Below are positions 1 through 8,134 of a stretch of 64,000 nucleotides of DNA, piece after piece. The stretch is from Dysgonomonas sp. UBA7710 (GTDB taxonomy: Bacteria; Bacteroidota; Bacteroidia; Bacteroidales; Dysgonomonadaceae): the NCBI RefSeq assembly GCF_002482385.1, contig NZ_DLFW01000002.1, positions 217,365 through 281,364 of the forward strand, given 5' to 3'. A program made the position numbers and the translations under genes. The notes beneath the pieces are model-generated. The model saw only the letters and a list, made by a program, of their open reading frames with translations. It did no database searches and was not told the DNA's origin. Within the stretch, counting starts at the first letter, position 1. Each line of letters starts with the position of its first letter.

Positions 1-39
1 ATAGAAGCCATCTGTGCACAAATGAATATGAGTGATTAA
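1..39 (+). CDS. possible 3' end of a truncated gene
   Basis: Frame 1 is open from the window edge and reads twelve codons (ending QMNMSD) to a TAA. It could be the C-terminus of a plus-strand gene cut by the window start. The other two plus frames stop at once or after ten codons. Twelve codons are too few to identify a family, so this is only a possibility. Confidence 0.25.
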   Translation: MEAICAQMNMSD

Positions 40-105
40 GATTGACCGGAAATTACCTTTCGCTGGCTGAAATTTGCTATAAATGGCTACTCATATCATT
101 TTATC

Positions 106-1518
106 CTATACAAATTCATCGGGCAGATTAACCAGATATAATTTTGCGCTGGCCCGGGTAATTGCAGTATATAGCCACCGGTAAAAGTTTACACCAAGAT
201 GCTCTTCCGAGATATAGCCTAAGTCGAGAAATACATTAGACCATTCTCCCCCTTGAGCTTTATGACAGGTTACGGCGTAAGCAAATTTAACCTGTACCGC
301 ATTATAATAGGGATCTACTTTCAGCTTCTTCATCTTGCCTGCACGGGTAGATATATCGGCATAGTCTTCCATTACATTCACGAATAGTTCTTCGGAACGT
401 TCGCGTGTAAGTCCTGCCACATCGGAATGAAGCGTATCCATCAGTATTTTTAGCTCCAGTTCTATATCGTAATCAATGCTCTTTACCAATACATCCCGGA
501 AACGGAAACCATACAACTCCTGTTCGCCGCGGACACGCAATACTTCTACTATTTCGCCATTGGCAAGAAAGTCTATGCCTTCAGTGTTCTCAGTCCAGAA
601 GTAATTGTTCTTGGTAATCATCAGCATATCGCCAGCAGAGAGTTCTTCTTCCCGGTAGAGTATGCGGTTTCTTACACCTTGATTGTAGATGTTGGAACGT
701 TTATTAGAACGGGAAATAATCATAGTATTCTCCAATCCGTCACGATCATAGGCCGCCGATATTTCATCTATAAGGTCTTCCCCCGATATACGGACAATGT
801 CTGTGAACTTTTTTAGCTTTAGCTTAGGATAAGCTTCTGTTTTCCCTTTGTTAAGCGCATTCCGGATATTGGTAGCATTATATAATATACCGGAACTTTC
901 GGCCTGACGGACGATTTGTGATAACATAGCTTCACGCACTTCCAGTCCGTATCCGGTAAGTACATCGGTTTGTAATGCCGGGCTGCCGTCTTCTCCTACA
1001 GGCGGTAGCTGGGCAGAGTCGCCAATCAATAATAACCGGCAATTTTCTCCCGAATAAATGTAATGAATCAGATCATCGAGTAATCGCCCCGTACCGAAAA
1101 CGGATGAATCAAGCCCATTGTTGCTTATCATAGAAGCTTCATCGACAATAAATAAAGTATCTTTATGCAGATTGTCCATTATTCCGAAACTGCCGAAGTC
1201 ACCGGAATACTTTTGTTGGCGGTATATTTTCTTATGAATAGTGAATGCAGGGTGGCTGGAGTATGAGGAGAAAACTTTGGCTGCACGTCCCGTAGGGGCG
1301 AGTAAGACGGTTTTTTGCTTAAATTCGGTCATTGTTTTTACCAATGCTCCTAAAAGGGAAGATTTACCCGTACCCGCGTAACCTCTCAATAAGAATAAAG
1401 ATTCTTCTTTTTGTAAAAAAAGAAAATCCACGATCTTTACCAAAGCGGTAGCTTGTTCGGAAGTAGGTTCGAATGGAAAATTCTGCTTTATCTTATCCAG
1501 AAAGAATCTATTGATCAT
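106..1518 (-). CDS. RecD-like ATP-dependent DNA helicase
   Basis: A 470-residue superfamily 1B helicase of the RecD/AAA_30 type, expected to translocate 5'-3' on single-stranded DNA in repair. Visible motifs are Walker A GYAGTGKSS (about residues 46-54), Walker B with VDEAS (near 125), GDSAQLPP (motif III) and the C-terminal UvrD_C_2 block with TCHKAQGGEW and AITRA. It is much shorter than RecD of RecBCD and no recB or recC is adjacent, so it belongs to the stand-alone RecD-like group common in Bacteroidetes rather than exonuclease V. It is divergent from the next gene, with about 200 bp between the two starts. Confidence 0.88.
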   Translation of the reverse strand: MINRFFLDKIKQNFPFEPTSEQATALVKIVDFLFLQKEESLFLLRGYAGTGKSSLLGALVKTMTEFKQKTVLLAPTGRAAKVFSSYSSHPAFTIHKKIYRQQKYSGDFGSFGIMDNLHKDTLFIVDEASMISNNGLDSSVFGTGRLLDDLIHYIYSGENCRLLLIGDSAQLPPVGEDGSPALQTDVLTGYGLEVREAMLSQIVRQAESSGILYNATNIRNALNKGKTEAYPKLKLKKFTDIVRISGEDLIDEISAAYDRDGLENTMIISRSNKRSNIYNQGVRNRILYREEELSAGDMLMITKNNYFWTENTEGIDFLANGEIVEVLRVRGEQELYGFRFRDVLVKSIDYDIELELKILMDTLHSDVAGLTRERSEELFVNVMEDYADISTRAGKMKKLKVDPYYNAVQVKFAYAVTCHKAQGGEWSNVFLDLGYISEEHLGVNFYRWLYTAITRASAKLYLVNLPDEFV

Positions 1519-1573
1519 AATGGAGGGTTAAGTGAATTGAAGTTCAAAAATAGTGGATAAAAATTTCTTTTTC

Positions 1574-1581
1574 TAACTTTG
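1574..1581 (+). promoter_or_regulatory. TAnnTTTG -7 box upstream of the DUF3822-rsmD pair
   Basis: TAACTTTG matches the Bacteroidetes -7 consensus and lies about 130 bp before the DUF3822 gene in the divergent intergenic region. A second, weaker box (TTACTTTG, 1690-1697) sits closer to the start and would give a very short leader. Which one is used cannot be decided by eye. Confidence 0.4.
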
Positions 1582-1714
1582 TACATATTAAATCAGGGAA
1601 ATATATCAATCTTTATAAAAAGATTTATCTATAGATTGGAGAAAGAGTAATAAGTATTGGGTAATATGTATGAATGAATATTATTCTGTTTACTTTGCAA
1701 TATAAAATTAAAAT

Positions 1715-2524
1715 ATGTTTTTACCGGAAAATATAGATCTTGGACAGTCAGAAAAATACGTTTTATCCATCCGTATAAAAACGGATGAATTTATGTTTTC
1801 TATTTCCGATCCGGAGAATGGGAAAGGATATTGTCTTCGTGAAACTACATTTTCGGCTAATGATGAATTATTAGGTAATATTCAGCGGATTATTTTTGAT
1901 CTGAATTTTCTTACTCAGGAATTTAAACAGTCAAATGTTATTATTGTTTCTCCTGACTATGAACTGGTTCCTGCATCTTATTTCAACATAAAGGAGAAAG
2001 ATCGATTATATAATTTTACACATAATCAGGAAGCCGGACAATTGATGTCAGGATTGATTGAAAAACAGGATGTTATAAGCTTGTTTAATGTAGAGAAAGA
2101 TATTTTTGAGTTTCTTTCGCGTAATTTATGGAATCCTCACTTTTTTCATCATTCCAATCTGCTTATTAATCTATTAGAGGGCAGGGGGGGAGTAATAAAC
2201 TTAAGGTCGAGGGTGTATTTGAATTTTCACGGTAACTTTATGGATATTATTTGTTTTTCAGGCTCAAAGCTTGTCCATTGTTTGACTTATGAAAACGAAC
2301 CGGCAGCCAATCAGGTATATTATATTCTTAAATTATGGGAAAATTGTGGTTTTAATCAACAGGAAGATTATATATATATCAGCGGGAAACCTGACGAACT
2401 GGTTGTTATCCGGCTACAGGAGTATATTAAGAATATAGAAAGGATAAATGCTCCAAGCGAAATATATTTATGGAATGAGGATGCTCAAAAGGCTCCACTC
2501 GATTTATTGGCATTAGCATTATGA
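1715..2524 (+). CDS. DUF3822 family protein
   Basis: A 269-residue cytoplasmic protein resembling the Bacteroidetes family DUF3822, whose function is unknown. The fold of that family is thought to be ASKHA-like, which I recall rather than see. There is no signal peptide or membrane segment. Its stop overlaps the rsmD start by four bases (ATGA), so the two are almost certainly co-transcribed and translationally coupled. This pairing, which I recall from other Bacteroidetes, is the main clue that it may relate to ribosome modification. Function is unproven. Confidence 0.75.
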   Translation: MFLPENIDLGQSEKYVLSIRIKTDEFMFSISDPENGKGYCLRETTFSANDELLGNIQRIIFDLNFLTQEFKQSNVIIVSPDYELVPASYFNIKEKDRLYNFTHNQEAGQLMSGLIEKQDVISLFNVEKDIFEFLSRNLWNPHFFHHSNLLINLLEGRGGVINLRSRVYLNFHGNFMDIICFSGSKLVHCLTYENEPAANQVYYILKLWENCGFNQQEDYIYISGKPDELVVIRLQEYIKNIERINAPSEIYLWNEDAQKAPLDLLALAL

Positions 2525-3066
2525 GAATCATCAGCGGAAAATATAAGGGGCGTAGATTCGACCCGCCTAAGAGTTTTAAAGCGCGGCCTACGACGGACTT
2601 TGCAAAAGAGAATCTTTTTAATGTGCTGAATAATACGGTAGATTGGGAAGATACCATTGCTCTCGATTTATTCGGAGGGACAGGAGGGATAAGTTTCGAA
2701 TTGGTATCGAGAGGATGCCCGCAGGTCACATGTGTTGAAAAAAACTTCAACCACGCATCATTCGTCGAAAAAACAAAAGAGGAATTGAAGATAAAATCAG
2801 AATTGTTATTGCTTAAAATGGATGTTTTCAGTTATTTGGAAAGATGCAGGGAGCAATTCGATCTTATTTTTGCAGACCCTCCTTATGATATGAAAAACTT
2901 TTTGGATGTTCCGCGTATTGTGTTTGAAAAGGATTTAATAAAGCCGGGAGGCATATTTATACTGGAGCATCCGAAAGATTATGATTTTTCCGGGTTACCA
3001 TTATTTGAGGAAAAGAGAGTATATGGAAGCGTGAATTTCAGTATTTTCAGAAAGGAACTTCCATAA
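2521..3066 (+). CDS. rsmD: 16S rRNA (guanine(966)-N(2))-methyltransferase RsmD
   Basis: A 181-residue Rossmann-fold methyltransferase. The N-terminus has the family signature MRIISGKYKGR, followed by the SAM-binding motif DLFGGTGGIS (about residues 49-58) and the catalytic DPPYD (near 120), typical of N2-guanine or N6-adenine methylation. It modifies G966 of 16S rRNA during 30S assembly. Length is normal for the family. The last codons and stop may lie inside a repeated element that begins here on the opposite strand (3067-3201), so the extreme C-terminus (RKELP) may be partly repeat-derived. Confidence 0.93.
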   Translation: MRIISGKYKGRRFDPPKSFKARPTTDFAKENLFNVLNNTVDWEDTIALDLFGGTGGISFELVSRGCPQVTCVEKNFNHASFVEKTKEELKIKSELLLLKMDVFSYLERCREQFDLIFADPPYDMKNFLDVPRIVFEKDLIKPGGIFILEHPKDYDFSGLPLFEEKRVYGSVNFSIFRKELP

Positions 3067-3201
3067 AAAAGAAAAGGTTGTCATCCCGACAACCAATCTT
3101 CATTGTTAACCTTAAATCTAATACCATGAAAAACACAGTACAAAGATAATCGATTTTTATGTTATAAAACATGTTTTGGTGTTTTTCTTATGTTTGTTAA
3201 C
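3067..3201 (-). ncRNA. multicopy small RNA locus, copy 1
   Basis: First of three near-identical loci (others at 24609-24745 and 48220-48345). On the minus strand it has the palindrome AAAACATGTTTT (3166-3177), a perfect -7 box TATCTTTG (complement of 3141-3148), a predicted transcript of about 70 nt, then a hairpin with a 7-bp stem and 5-nt loop (3076-3094) followed by a U-rich run. There is no long ORF. A 20-odd-codon reading frame starts inside the transcript, but promoter plus terminator in so small a unit favours a non-coding RNA. The RNA runs toward the 3' end of rsmD. The family is not identified. Confidence 0.6.
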
Positions 3202-3519
3202 TTTGTTTAACCTTTTTTCGATGTAGGCCTTAGTTAAGTTGACCGATTTAAGCCTTGAAATTAATATTTTACCAACTTTACCACTCTCATTTATTATTTT
3301 TTTCTAAAAAAATTATCTGTATAGAAAGGATGAAGGATGTAGGAATGACTGATTCCGGATTTTACTTTTTAATAAGTAAAATTCTATCTCCGTAATTCTC
3401 TTTTATTATTCCTTTTTTTTAAAAAAAAAGTTTATTTTGCAATCTATGCATGACAAAAAAGTATATATATTTGTAATGTATATATTGCAAAATAGATTAA
3501 ATTGATAATATAAGAGAAA
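3202..3519. other. AT-rich intergenic region upstream of the glutamate-synthase-like gene
   Basis: About 320 bp without a supportable ORF. It holds A/T runs (near 3295-3310 and 3410-3432), the upstream flank of small RNA copy 1, and a candidate promoter near its right end (3466-3473). Nothing else is recognised. Confidence 0.5.
3466..3473 (+). promoter_or_regulatory. candidate -7 box (TATATTTG)
   Basis: Matches TAnnTTTG and lies 46 bp before the start codon of the glutamate-synthase-like gene. No TTG at the ideal -33 spacing was seen, so strength is uncertain. Confidence 0.4.
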
Positions 3520-4824
3520 ATGAGAAGTAATAAATTTGCTGAAATAAATGTAAGTTATACAGCTAAGGAAGCTATTGATGAGGCCAAACGATGCCTTAAC
3601 TGTAAAAATCCGTTATGCATACAGGGTTGCCCTATAGAACATAATATTCCGGGTTTTGTGAATCAGCTGTCAATGGGAAATATTGGTGCGGCAATGCAAA
3701 TAATAAATGAGAAGAGCAATCTTCCGGCTATATGCGGGAGGGTATGTCCTCATGAGAAACAATGCGAAGGTCATTGTATCCTTAATAAAAAAGACAATCC
3801 CGTAAGAGTAGGCAAATTGGAGCGGTTTATCGCAGACTTCGACAGTGACATGAATCTCATAAAAGAGCGTTTGAAACCCAAGACAAGAGGGAAAGTGGCA
3901 GTGATAGGTTCCGGACCGGCAGGACTGACTGTTGCCGGAGACCTGGCCCGGGAAGGATTTAATGTAGTTGTGTTTGAAGGACAAAAGGAACCCGGAGGAG
4001 TATTGATGTATGGCATACCGGAATACCGGCTCCCTAAGGATATTGTTCGAAGAGAGATCAAGAAAATAGAGGCTTTAGGTGTTACTTTCATAAATGACTT
4101 CCTTGTTGGAGAAAAAATGACTGTCGATGAAATGCTGTCACATGAATTTGATGCTGTTTTTATAGGCTCGGGAACCTCTGTCCCCAATAGACTGAATATC
4201 CCCGGAATTAATCTGTATAAGGTATTGCAGTCTTCTTATTTTCTCAGGATGGTCAATCTATATAATAACGGCGATATAAGCAGAAATGCAGTTCCTTTGG
4301 TAGAGGGAGAGAATGTGGCGATTATCGGCGCCGGAAATGTAGCTATGGATGCTGCCCGCACGGCCTTGAGGATGGGAGCGAATTCGGTAAATATCATTTA
4401 TCGCAAGACAGAAGATGAATTGCCTGCGCTAAAGACCGAATATAACGAAGCGGTGGAAGAGGGTGTGAAGTTCTTATGGGAGAGCAGAACTGTGGAGTGT
4501 ATTGGTGAGAATAATACATTAAAAGCTATCCGTGTTGAAACTCCAAAAGGGGAAAAGATAATGCCTATGGAACGTGTTTTCATTGCTATCGGCTCAAAGC
4601 CAGCCAACCGTATAGTGTCTACATCCTTGGGTATTGAAGTGAATGATAGCGGCTATGTAATAACTAAAGAACATCCATACGGTATGACCACCCGTAAAGG
4701 AGTCTTTGCCGGAGGGGATGTCGTGCATACGCCACAGACTGTTGTTTTAGCTATGCGTGAAGCTAAGCAAGTGGCGCGGGGAATAGCCCGCTACATTGAT
4801 GCTGTTAAACTGTTGGAGGGGTGA
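3520..4824 (+). CDS. NADPH-dependent glutamate synthase small-subunit-type flavoprotein (GltA/NfnB-like)
   Basis: A 434-residue protein with the GltD-type architecture. Two N-terminal 4Fe-4S cysteine sets (C25, C28, C33, C37 and C72, C76, C82, C86) are followed by an FAD-binding GxGxxG (GSGPAGL, near 136) and a second dinucleotide fold with GAGNVAMDAA. It transfers electrons between NAD(P)H and iron-sulfur centres. In many Bacteroidetes this protein pairs with a ferredoxin-NADP reductase-type subunit as NfnAB or sulfide dehydrogenase, but no partner lies next to it here and there is no gltB. Its role may therefore be stand-alone homotetrameric glutamate synthase or a flavin oxidoreductase with a partner elsewhere. 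Confidence 0.85.
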   Translation: MRSNKFAEINVSYTAKEAIDEAKRCLNCKNPLCIQGCPIEHNIPGFVNQLSMGNIGAAMQIINEKSNLPAICGRVCPHEKQCEGHCILNKKDNPVRVGKLERFIADFDSDMNLIKERLKPKTRGKVAVIGSGPAGLTVAGDLAREGFNVVVFEGQKEPGGVLMYGIPEYRLPKDIVRREIKKIEALGVTFINDFLVGEKMTVDEMLSHEFDAVFIGSGTSVPNRLNIPGINLYKVLQSSYFLRMVNLYNNGDISRNAVPLVEGENVAIIGAGNVAMDAARTALRMGANSVNIIYRKTEDELPALKTEYNEAVEEGVKFLWESRTVECIGENNTLKAIRVETPKGEKIMPMERVFIAIGSKPANRIVSTSLGIEVNDSGYVITKEHPYGMTTRKGVFAGGDVVHTPQTVVLAMREAKQVARGIARYIDAVKLLEG

Positions 4825-4828
4825 TTTT

Positions 4829-5653
4829 CTAATATCTGGTATTTGCGTCAACAGCAACTTCAATTGCGACTGCTCCAACAACGAGGGTTGTGCCCAACAG
4901 TATCTCCCAGAAAGTATTGTTAGCAGGTTTTTCTATATAAAAGAAATCTCCTCTCTCAGCCATATCTCCCGGAAGGTTAGATGGCTTTATAGACTGGGTT
5001 TTAATTAAATTCGACATATAGAAGCTTTGCTGGAATGTCATAGGATGTTCAGGCCGGGCATAAACAGTCAGATAACTTTCGAAGTGTAATGGGCTGTCAG
5101 ATTCGGAGTAATCTATCCTCTTTACTTTTATAGCATTACTGTCTTTATCTCCCAGATAAGAATTTCGATAAAGCTTCTTGTCCAATTTATCGAAATTCAT
5201 ATTCAGCCTTAACGGAATATAGCTAATCATGGTCTTGGGAGGTATGAAACTGATATTTTGAGGCGATTCTATATCTCCGGCAAAACTTCCGTCTGCAAAA
5301 CTGTATGTCTTATCAGGCGAAAGATTGTAATTATCCATGAATACTTCAGCATTTCCTGAGAAATTAAGTTTGTCTTTGGCATATGAATATGCTGTGCCAT
5401 CCAATATAAGAGCAGAGCGTAGCCAATCTACATACAACGGAACAGACAGCTTGTTGAAAACCGTAATCTGTATGGGAGCGCTTTCTCCCTTGAAACAATA
5501 GGCAATCCATAAACTATCCGTTTCAAGAAGAAAATCTCCGTTGTCTACTTTTTCTACATATTCATTATTCGTATTCAATGTAGAAAAGAAGTAAGTAGAA
5601 CTGCAGGATGTGGCAGTCAATAAAATCAAGATATAACAAATAGCTTGTTTCAT
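4829..5653 (-). CDS. hypothetical lipoprotein
   Basis: A protein of about 274 residues of unknown function. The reading frame extends upstream, but the ATG at 5653 is preferred because it begins a clean lipoprotein signal: KQ, a hydrophobic stretch, then LTATSC with the lipidated Cys at residue 17. The rest is soluble apart from a hydrophobic patch near the C-terminus (GTTLVVGAVAIEVAV). Composition suggests a periplasm- or surface-exposed beta-rich protein. It is convergent with the glutamate-synthase-like gene, four bases apart. No family is recognised. Confidence 0.7.
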   Translation of the reverse strand: MKQAICYILILLTATSCSSTYFFSTLNTNNEYVEKVDNGDFLLETDSLWIAYCFKGESAPIQITVFNKLSVPLYVDWLRSALILDGTAYSYAKDKLNFSGNAEVFMDNYNLSPDKTYSFADGSFAGDIESPQNISFIPPKTMISYIPLRLNMNFDKLDKKLYRNSYLGDKDSNAIKVKRIDYSESDSPLHFESYLTVYARPEHPMTFQQSFYMSNLIKTQSIKPSNLPGDMAERGDFFYIEKPANNTFWEILLGTTLVVGAVAIEVAVDANTRY

Positions 5654-5813
5654 ACAGCTAAATTTTATAAACGGTTTATTCTTATACAAGTATATTATTA
5701 AAATCCGATATATACAAATTATCATTTTAGATTAATCTCAGTAATAATTCTCTCCGGAAATCAGTATATAGTACTGTTTTTATATATAGATAAAGTTATC
5801 TGAAAAAGATAAA

Positions 5814-5838
5814 GAGCCATTCCATCCCGGAATAGCTC
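5814..5838 (-). terminator. intrinsic terminator after the DUF4353 gene
   Basis: A 10-bp stem with a 5-nt loop. On the minus strand the one imperfect pair is a G-U wobble, while on the plus strand it is a C-A mismatch, and the minus transcript continues into a U-rich stretch. It therefore serves the gene ending at 5867. Confidence 0.6.
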
Positions 5839-5866
5839 TCTACAATTAACCTAAAAAACGTATTAA

Positions 5867-7831
5867 TCAGGGCCGTCCTCCCGGCCCTCCTGAAGATGTT
5901 CCGATAGTTGTCAGCATAGAACTTGTTGTAAAAGTCGTAGCTGCCGTACCTTTTGTATATGTCGTTCCTGTATATAGTCCGTGGAAATCGCTTCCGCCCG
6001 AAACGCTTCCGCCTGTATATATGGTGTAACTTGTATTTGCTGCCAGATCGGGGCTACTGAACAATAGCGTCAGCGGTGAATATGTACGTGGTATTTTATA
6101 AGTCAGTACACTCTTTCCGTCCGCAGATTCTATATGTATAATCTGGTTGGCTGTACCTGTGGTTCCATAAACAACCGACCGTTGGGTACTGACACTCGCT
6201 GTTGGGTTGCTGGTTGCCCCGCCGGTACCTACAAGTATTCCGCCAGTAATCTTGAACGTGTTGTTATCACAGTCGAAACCCTCTTCGGGAGATTTTGTAC
6301 CCGACGAAACGACAACTCCCCCCGTAACGGTCAATGTACCGTTAGAGTCGATCCCGTCATTACTTTCACTATAACAGTATATATTTCCGCCATTGATTCC
6401 TATGTGATTGGATGCATTGATACAGTCATCATATGCCTCTATCTCTATTGTGCCGTCATTGATAGTCAGGGTCTTTTTACTTTCCAGTCCTTCAGCTTCC
6501 ACGCCGGAGGTCTTGATCGTGATGTTTCCACTATTGACAGTCAGGTTTCCATCGCTTTTTATAGCTTTGGCGGCAGTATCGTCCGAACCGTATTTAAACT
6601 GGCCTCCTGTTGTTGTGACCTTTATAGTTCCTCCATTAACGACAAGTTCGCCGTCTACACTGATACCTTTCCCTCCTGCGCCGGAACTTTCTATAGTGAT
6701 TGTTCCTTTATCAATGGTCAGATTGCCGTCACACTTTATACCTGCCGCAGATGATATATCTTTATCATCCGTATCATAAAAAGCATCTCCGGTTGTAATC
6801 AATGTCATATTGCCTCCGCTTATGTTCATATCGCCCCCTGTCTTGAAGGCCTTGGCAGCAGTCCCTTTAGTGGTTATGTTGATTGTTCCGGCAGTAACCG
6901 ATAAAGAGCCTAAGTCACTTTTTATACCCTGAGCCTTTTGGCCTGTGGTAGTAATATTTATGGTCGCATTACCGATAGTTATATATGGATCGATGGTCGT
7001 ATCGGCATCTTCATATGAAGCTACAATGCCATCATCACTACTGTTTATTGTAATATCTCCGGCATCTATCCGAATATATCCTTCGTCGCAATCGATGCCA
7101 TCGCTTAAAGCTTTAATATTCAGGGTTCCGCCATCCATACGGAAATAATCTTTGGCGTGGATACCATCACTGACGGCCGTGGCTATTGTGATATTTCCTG
7201 TTTTCACTCTTATATAATCATCACTGCAAATAGCATGTTTATATCTTCCATAAACAAGCAGGCTTCCTTCTCCTTCGAAGTTCAATTGTCCTTCACTAAA
7301 GAATGTACCTTTCATATCTTCATCAGCGTAAGCCGTATAAGTACTACTGTCGATAAGTCTGCTGTTTGTTCCGTTTACGAGAGTTACAGTCACTTTTTTC
7401 CCGGATTGAACATTGAGAGCAGGGCCATCGCCACTGGTAATATCCACCCCGTTCATCATAAGTCCGAATTTATAATCGCTATAAATCTTAAATGAACCGC
7501 TTTGTATGCTCCCTGACAAGACGTAATTAATTTCTGTTACCAGATTTGTAGAGGTAACAACCACATTGCCATTGCTTTGGGTAATACTTACTCCATCATT
7601 TTCATATGGGTTCGTAATTATAGCTGTATTATCAGAAAAGGTAATAGTTACTGCATTCGAAAACACAGAATCCCGGGAGTTGGTCTCAAAATCGTCATCA
7701 ATAACAACTTCAGTATTATCGTCAACCCCATCTTCATCAGTAATAATATCGTCCGTACTATCGCTGCATGATGAAACGATAAACAAACATATACTACAGA
7801 ATAAACTAAAAACGAATTTACTAATCCTCAT
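5867..7831 (-). CDS. DUF4353 / Cthe_2159-type carbohydrate-binding lipoprotein
   Basis: A 654-residue exported protein. It has a lipoprotein signal with lipobox IVSSC (Cys22) and then an acidic linker (DDIITDEDGVDD). A long series of beta-helix-like repeats follows, with recurring words such as SDGIDCDEG, GTINITTKG and DGNLTVNSG. This is the pattern of the Cthe_2159 family, which binds calcium and polygalacturonate-like glycans on a right-handed beta-helix. The acidic SDGI and DDGI turns would suit calcium. The C-terminus ends in a Gly-Pro-rich tail (SSGGPGGRP). It is probably anchored at the outer membrane. Ligand specificity is inference. Confidence 0.78.
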   Translation of the reverse strand: MRISKFVFSLFCSICLFIVSSCSDSTDDIITDEDGVDDNTEVVIDDDFETNSRDSVFSNAVTITFSDNTAIITNPYENDGVSITQSNGNVVVTSTNLVTEINYVLSGSIQSGSFKIYSDYKFGLMMNGVDITSGDGPALNVQSGKKVTVTLVNGTNSRLIDSSTYTAYADEDMKGTFFSEGQLNFEGEGSLLVYGRYKHAICSDDYIRVKTGNITIATAVSDGIHAKDYFRMDGGTLNIKALSDGIDCDEGYIRIDAGDITINSSDDGIVASYEDADTTIDPYITIGNATINITTTGQKAQGIKSDLGSLSVTAGTINITTKGTAAKAFKTGGDMNISGGNMTLITTGDAFYDTDDKDISSAAGIKCDGNLTIDKGTITIESSGAGGKGISVDGELVVNGGTIKVTTTGGQFKYGSDDTAAKAIKSDGNLTVNSGNITIKTSGVEAEGLESKKTLTINDGTIEIEAYDDCINASNHIGINGGNIYCYSESNDGIDSNGTLTVTGGVVVSSGTKSPEEGFDCDNNTFKITGGILVGTGGATSNPTASVSTQRSVVYGTTGTANQIIHIESADGKSVLTYKIPRTYSPLTLLFSSPDLAANTSYTIYTGGSVSGGSDFHGLYTGTTYTKGTAATTFTTSSMLTTIGTSSGGPGGRP

Positions 7832-8079
7832 ACTTCGATAGGTTTATTTAAGCATTCAATATTACTACCATTCAAAGAATCCGGCAAGAATGTTCGACAG
7901 ATGGGATAATTTTATCGACGAATAGTTTGGTTTGTCTGATAATTTTTTTTGTCAAATTCCATTTAATTGCAAACAGAAACAAATAAGTTTCTCCAGAAAG
8001 TCAAAGAATGCTTATTTATAGATAATCTATAACATAGATAAAGTTTTCTACAAAACATAACGGCTTTGTTTTAATAAAA
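7832..8079. other. intergenic region with a TATAGATAAA-type motif
   Basis: Upstream region of the DUF4353 gene. It holds a short palindrome (ATAGATAATCTAT, 8017-8029) and one member of a recurring motif (ATAGATAAAG, about 8034-8043). No ORF is supportable. Confidence 0.4.
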
Positions 8080-8111
8080 GAAAAGGATGGAACAATTGCC
8101 CCATCCTTTTC
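8080..8111 (-). terminator. intrinsic terminator after the OPT transporter gene
   Basis: An 11-bp perfect stem (8080-8090 with 8101-8111) and 10-nt loop. On the minus strand it is followed by a U-rich run, 24 bp after the transporter stop codon. Confidence 0.65.
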
Positions 8112-8134
8112 CCTATATTTAAGAATACAGATTA

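Noticed and set aside
6134..6779. Two plus-strand frames of 206 and 123 codons
   Set aside because: They are antisense to the DUF4353 repeats. Repetitive codons keep several frames open, and nothing supports translation.
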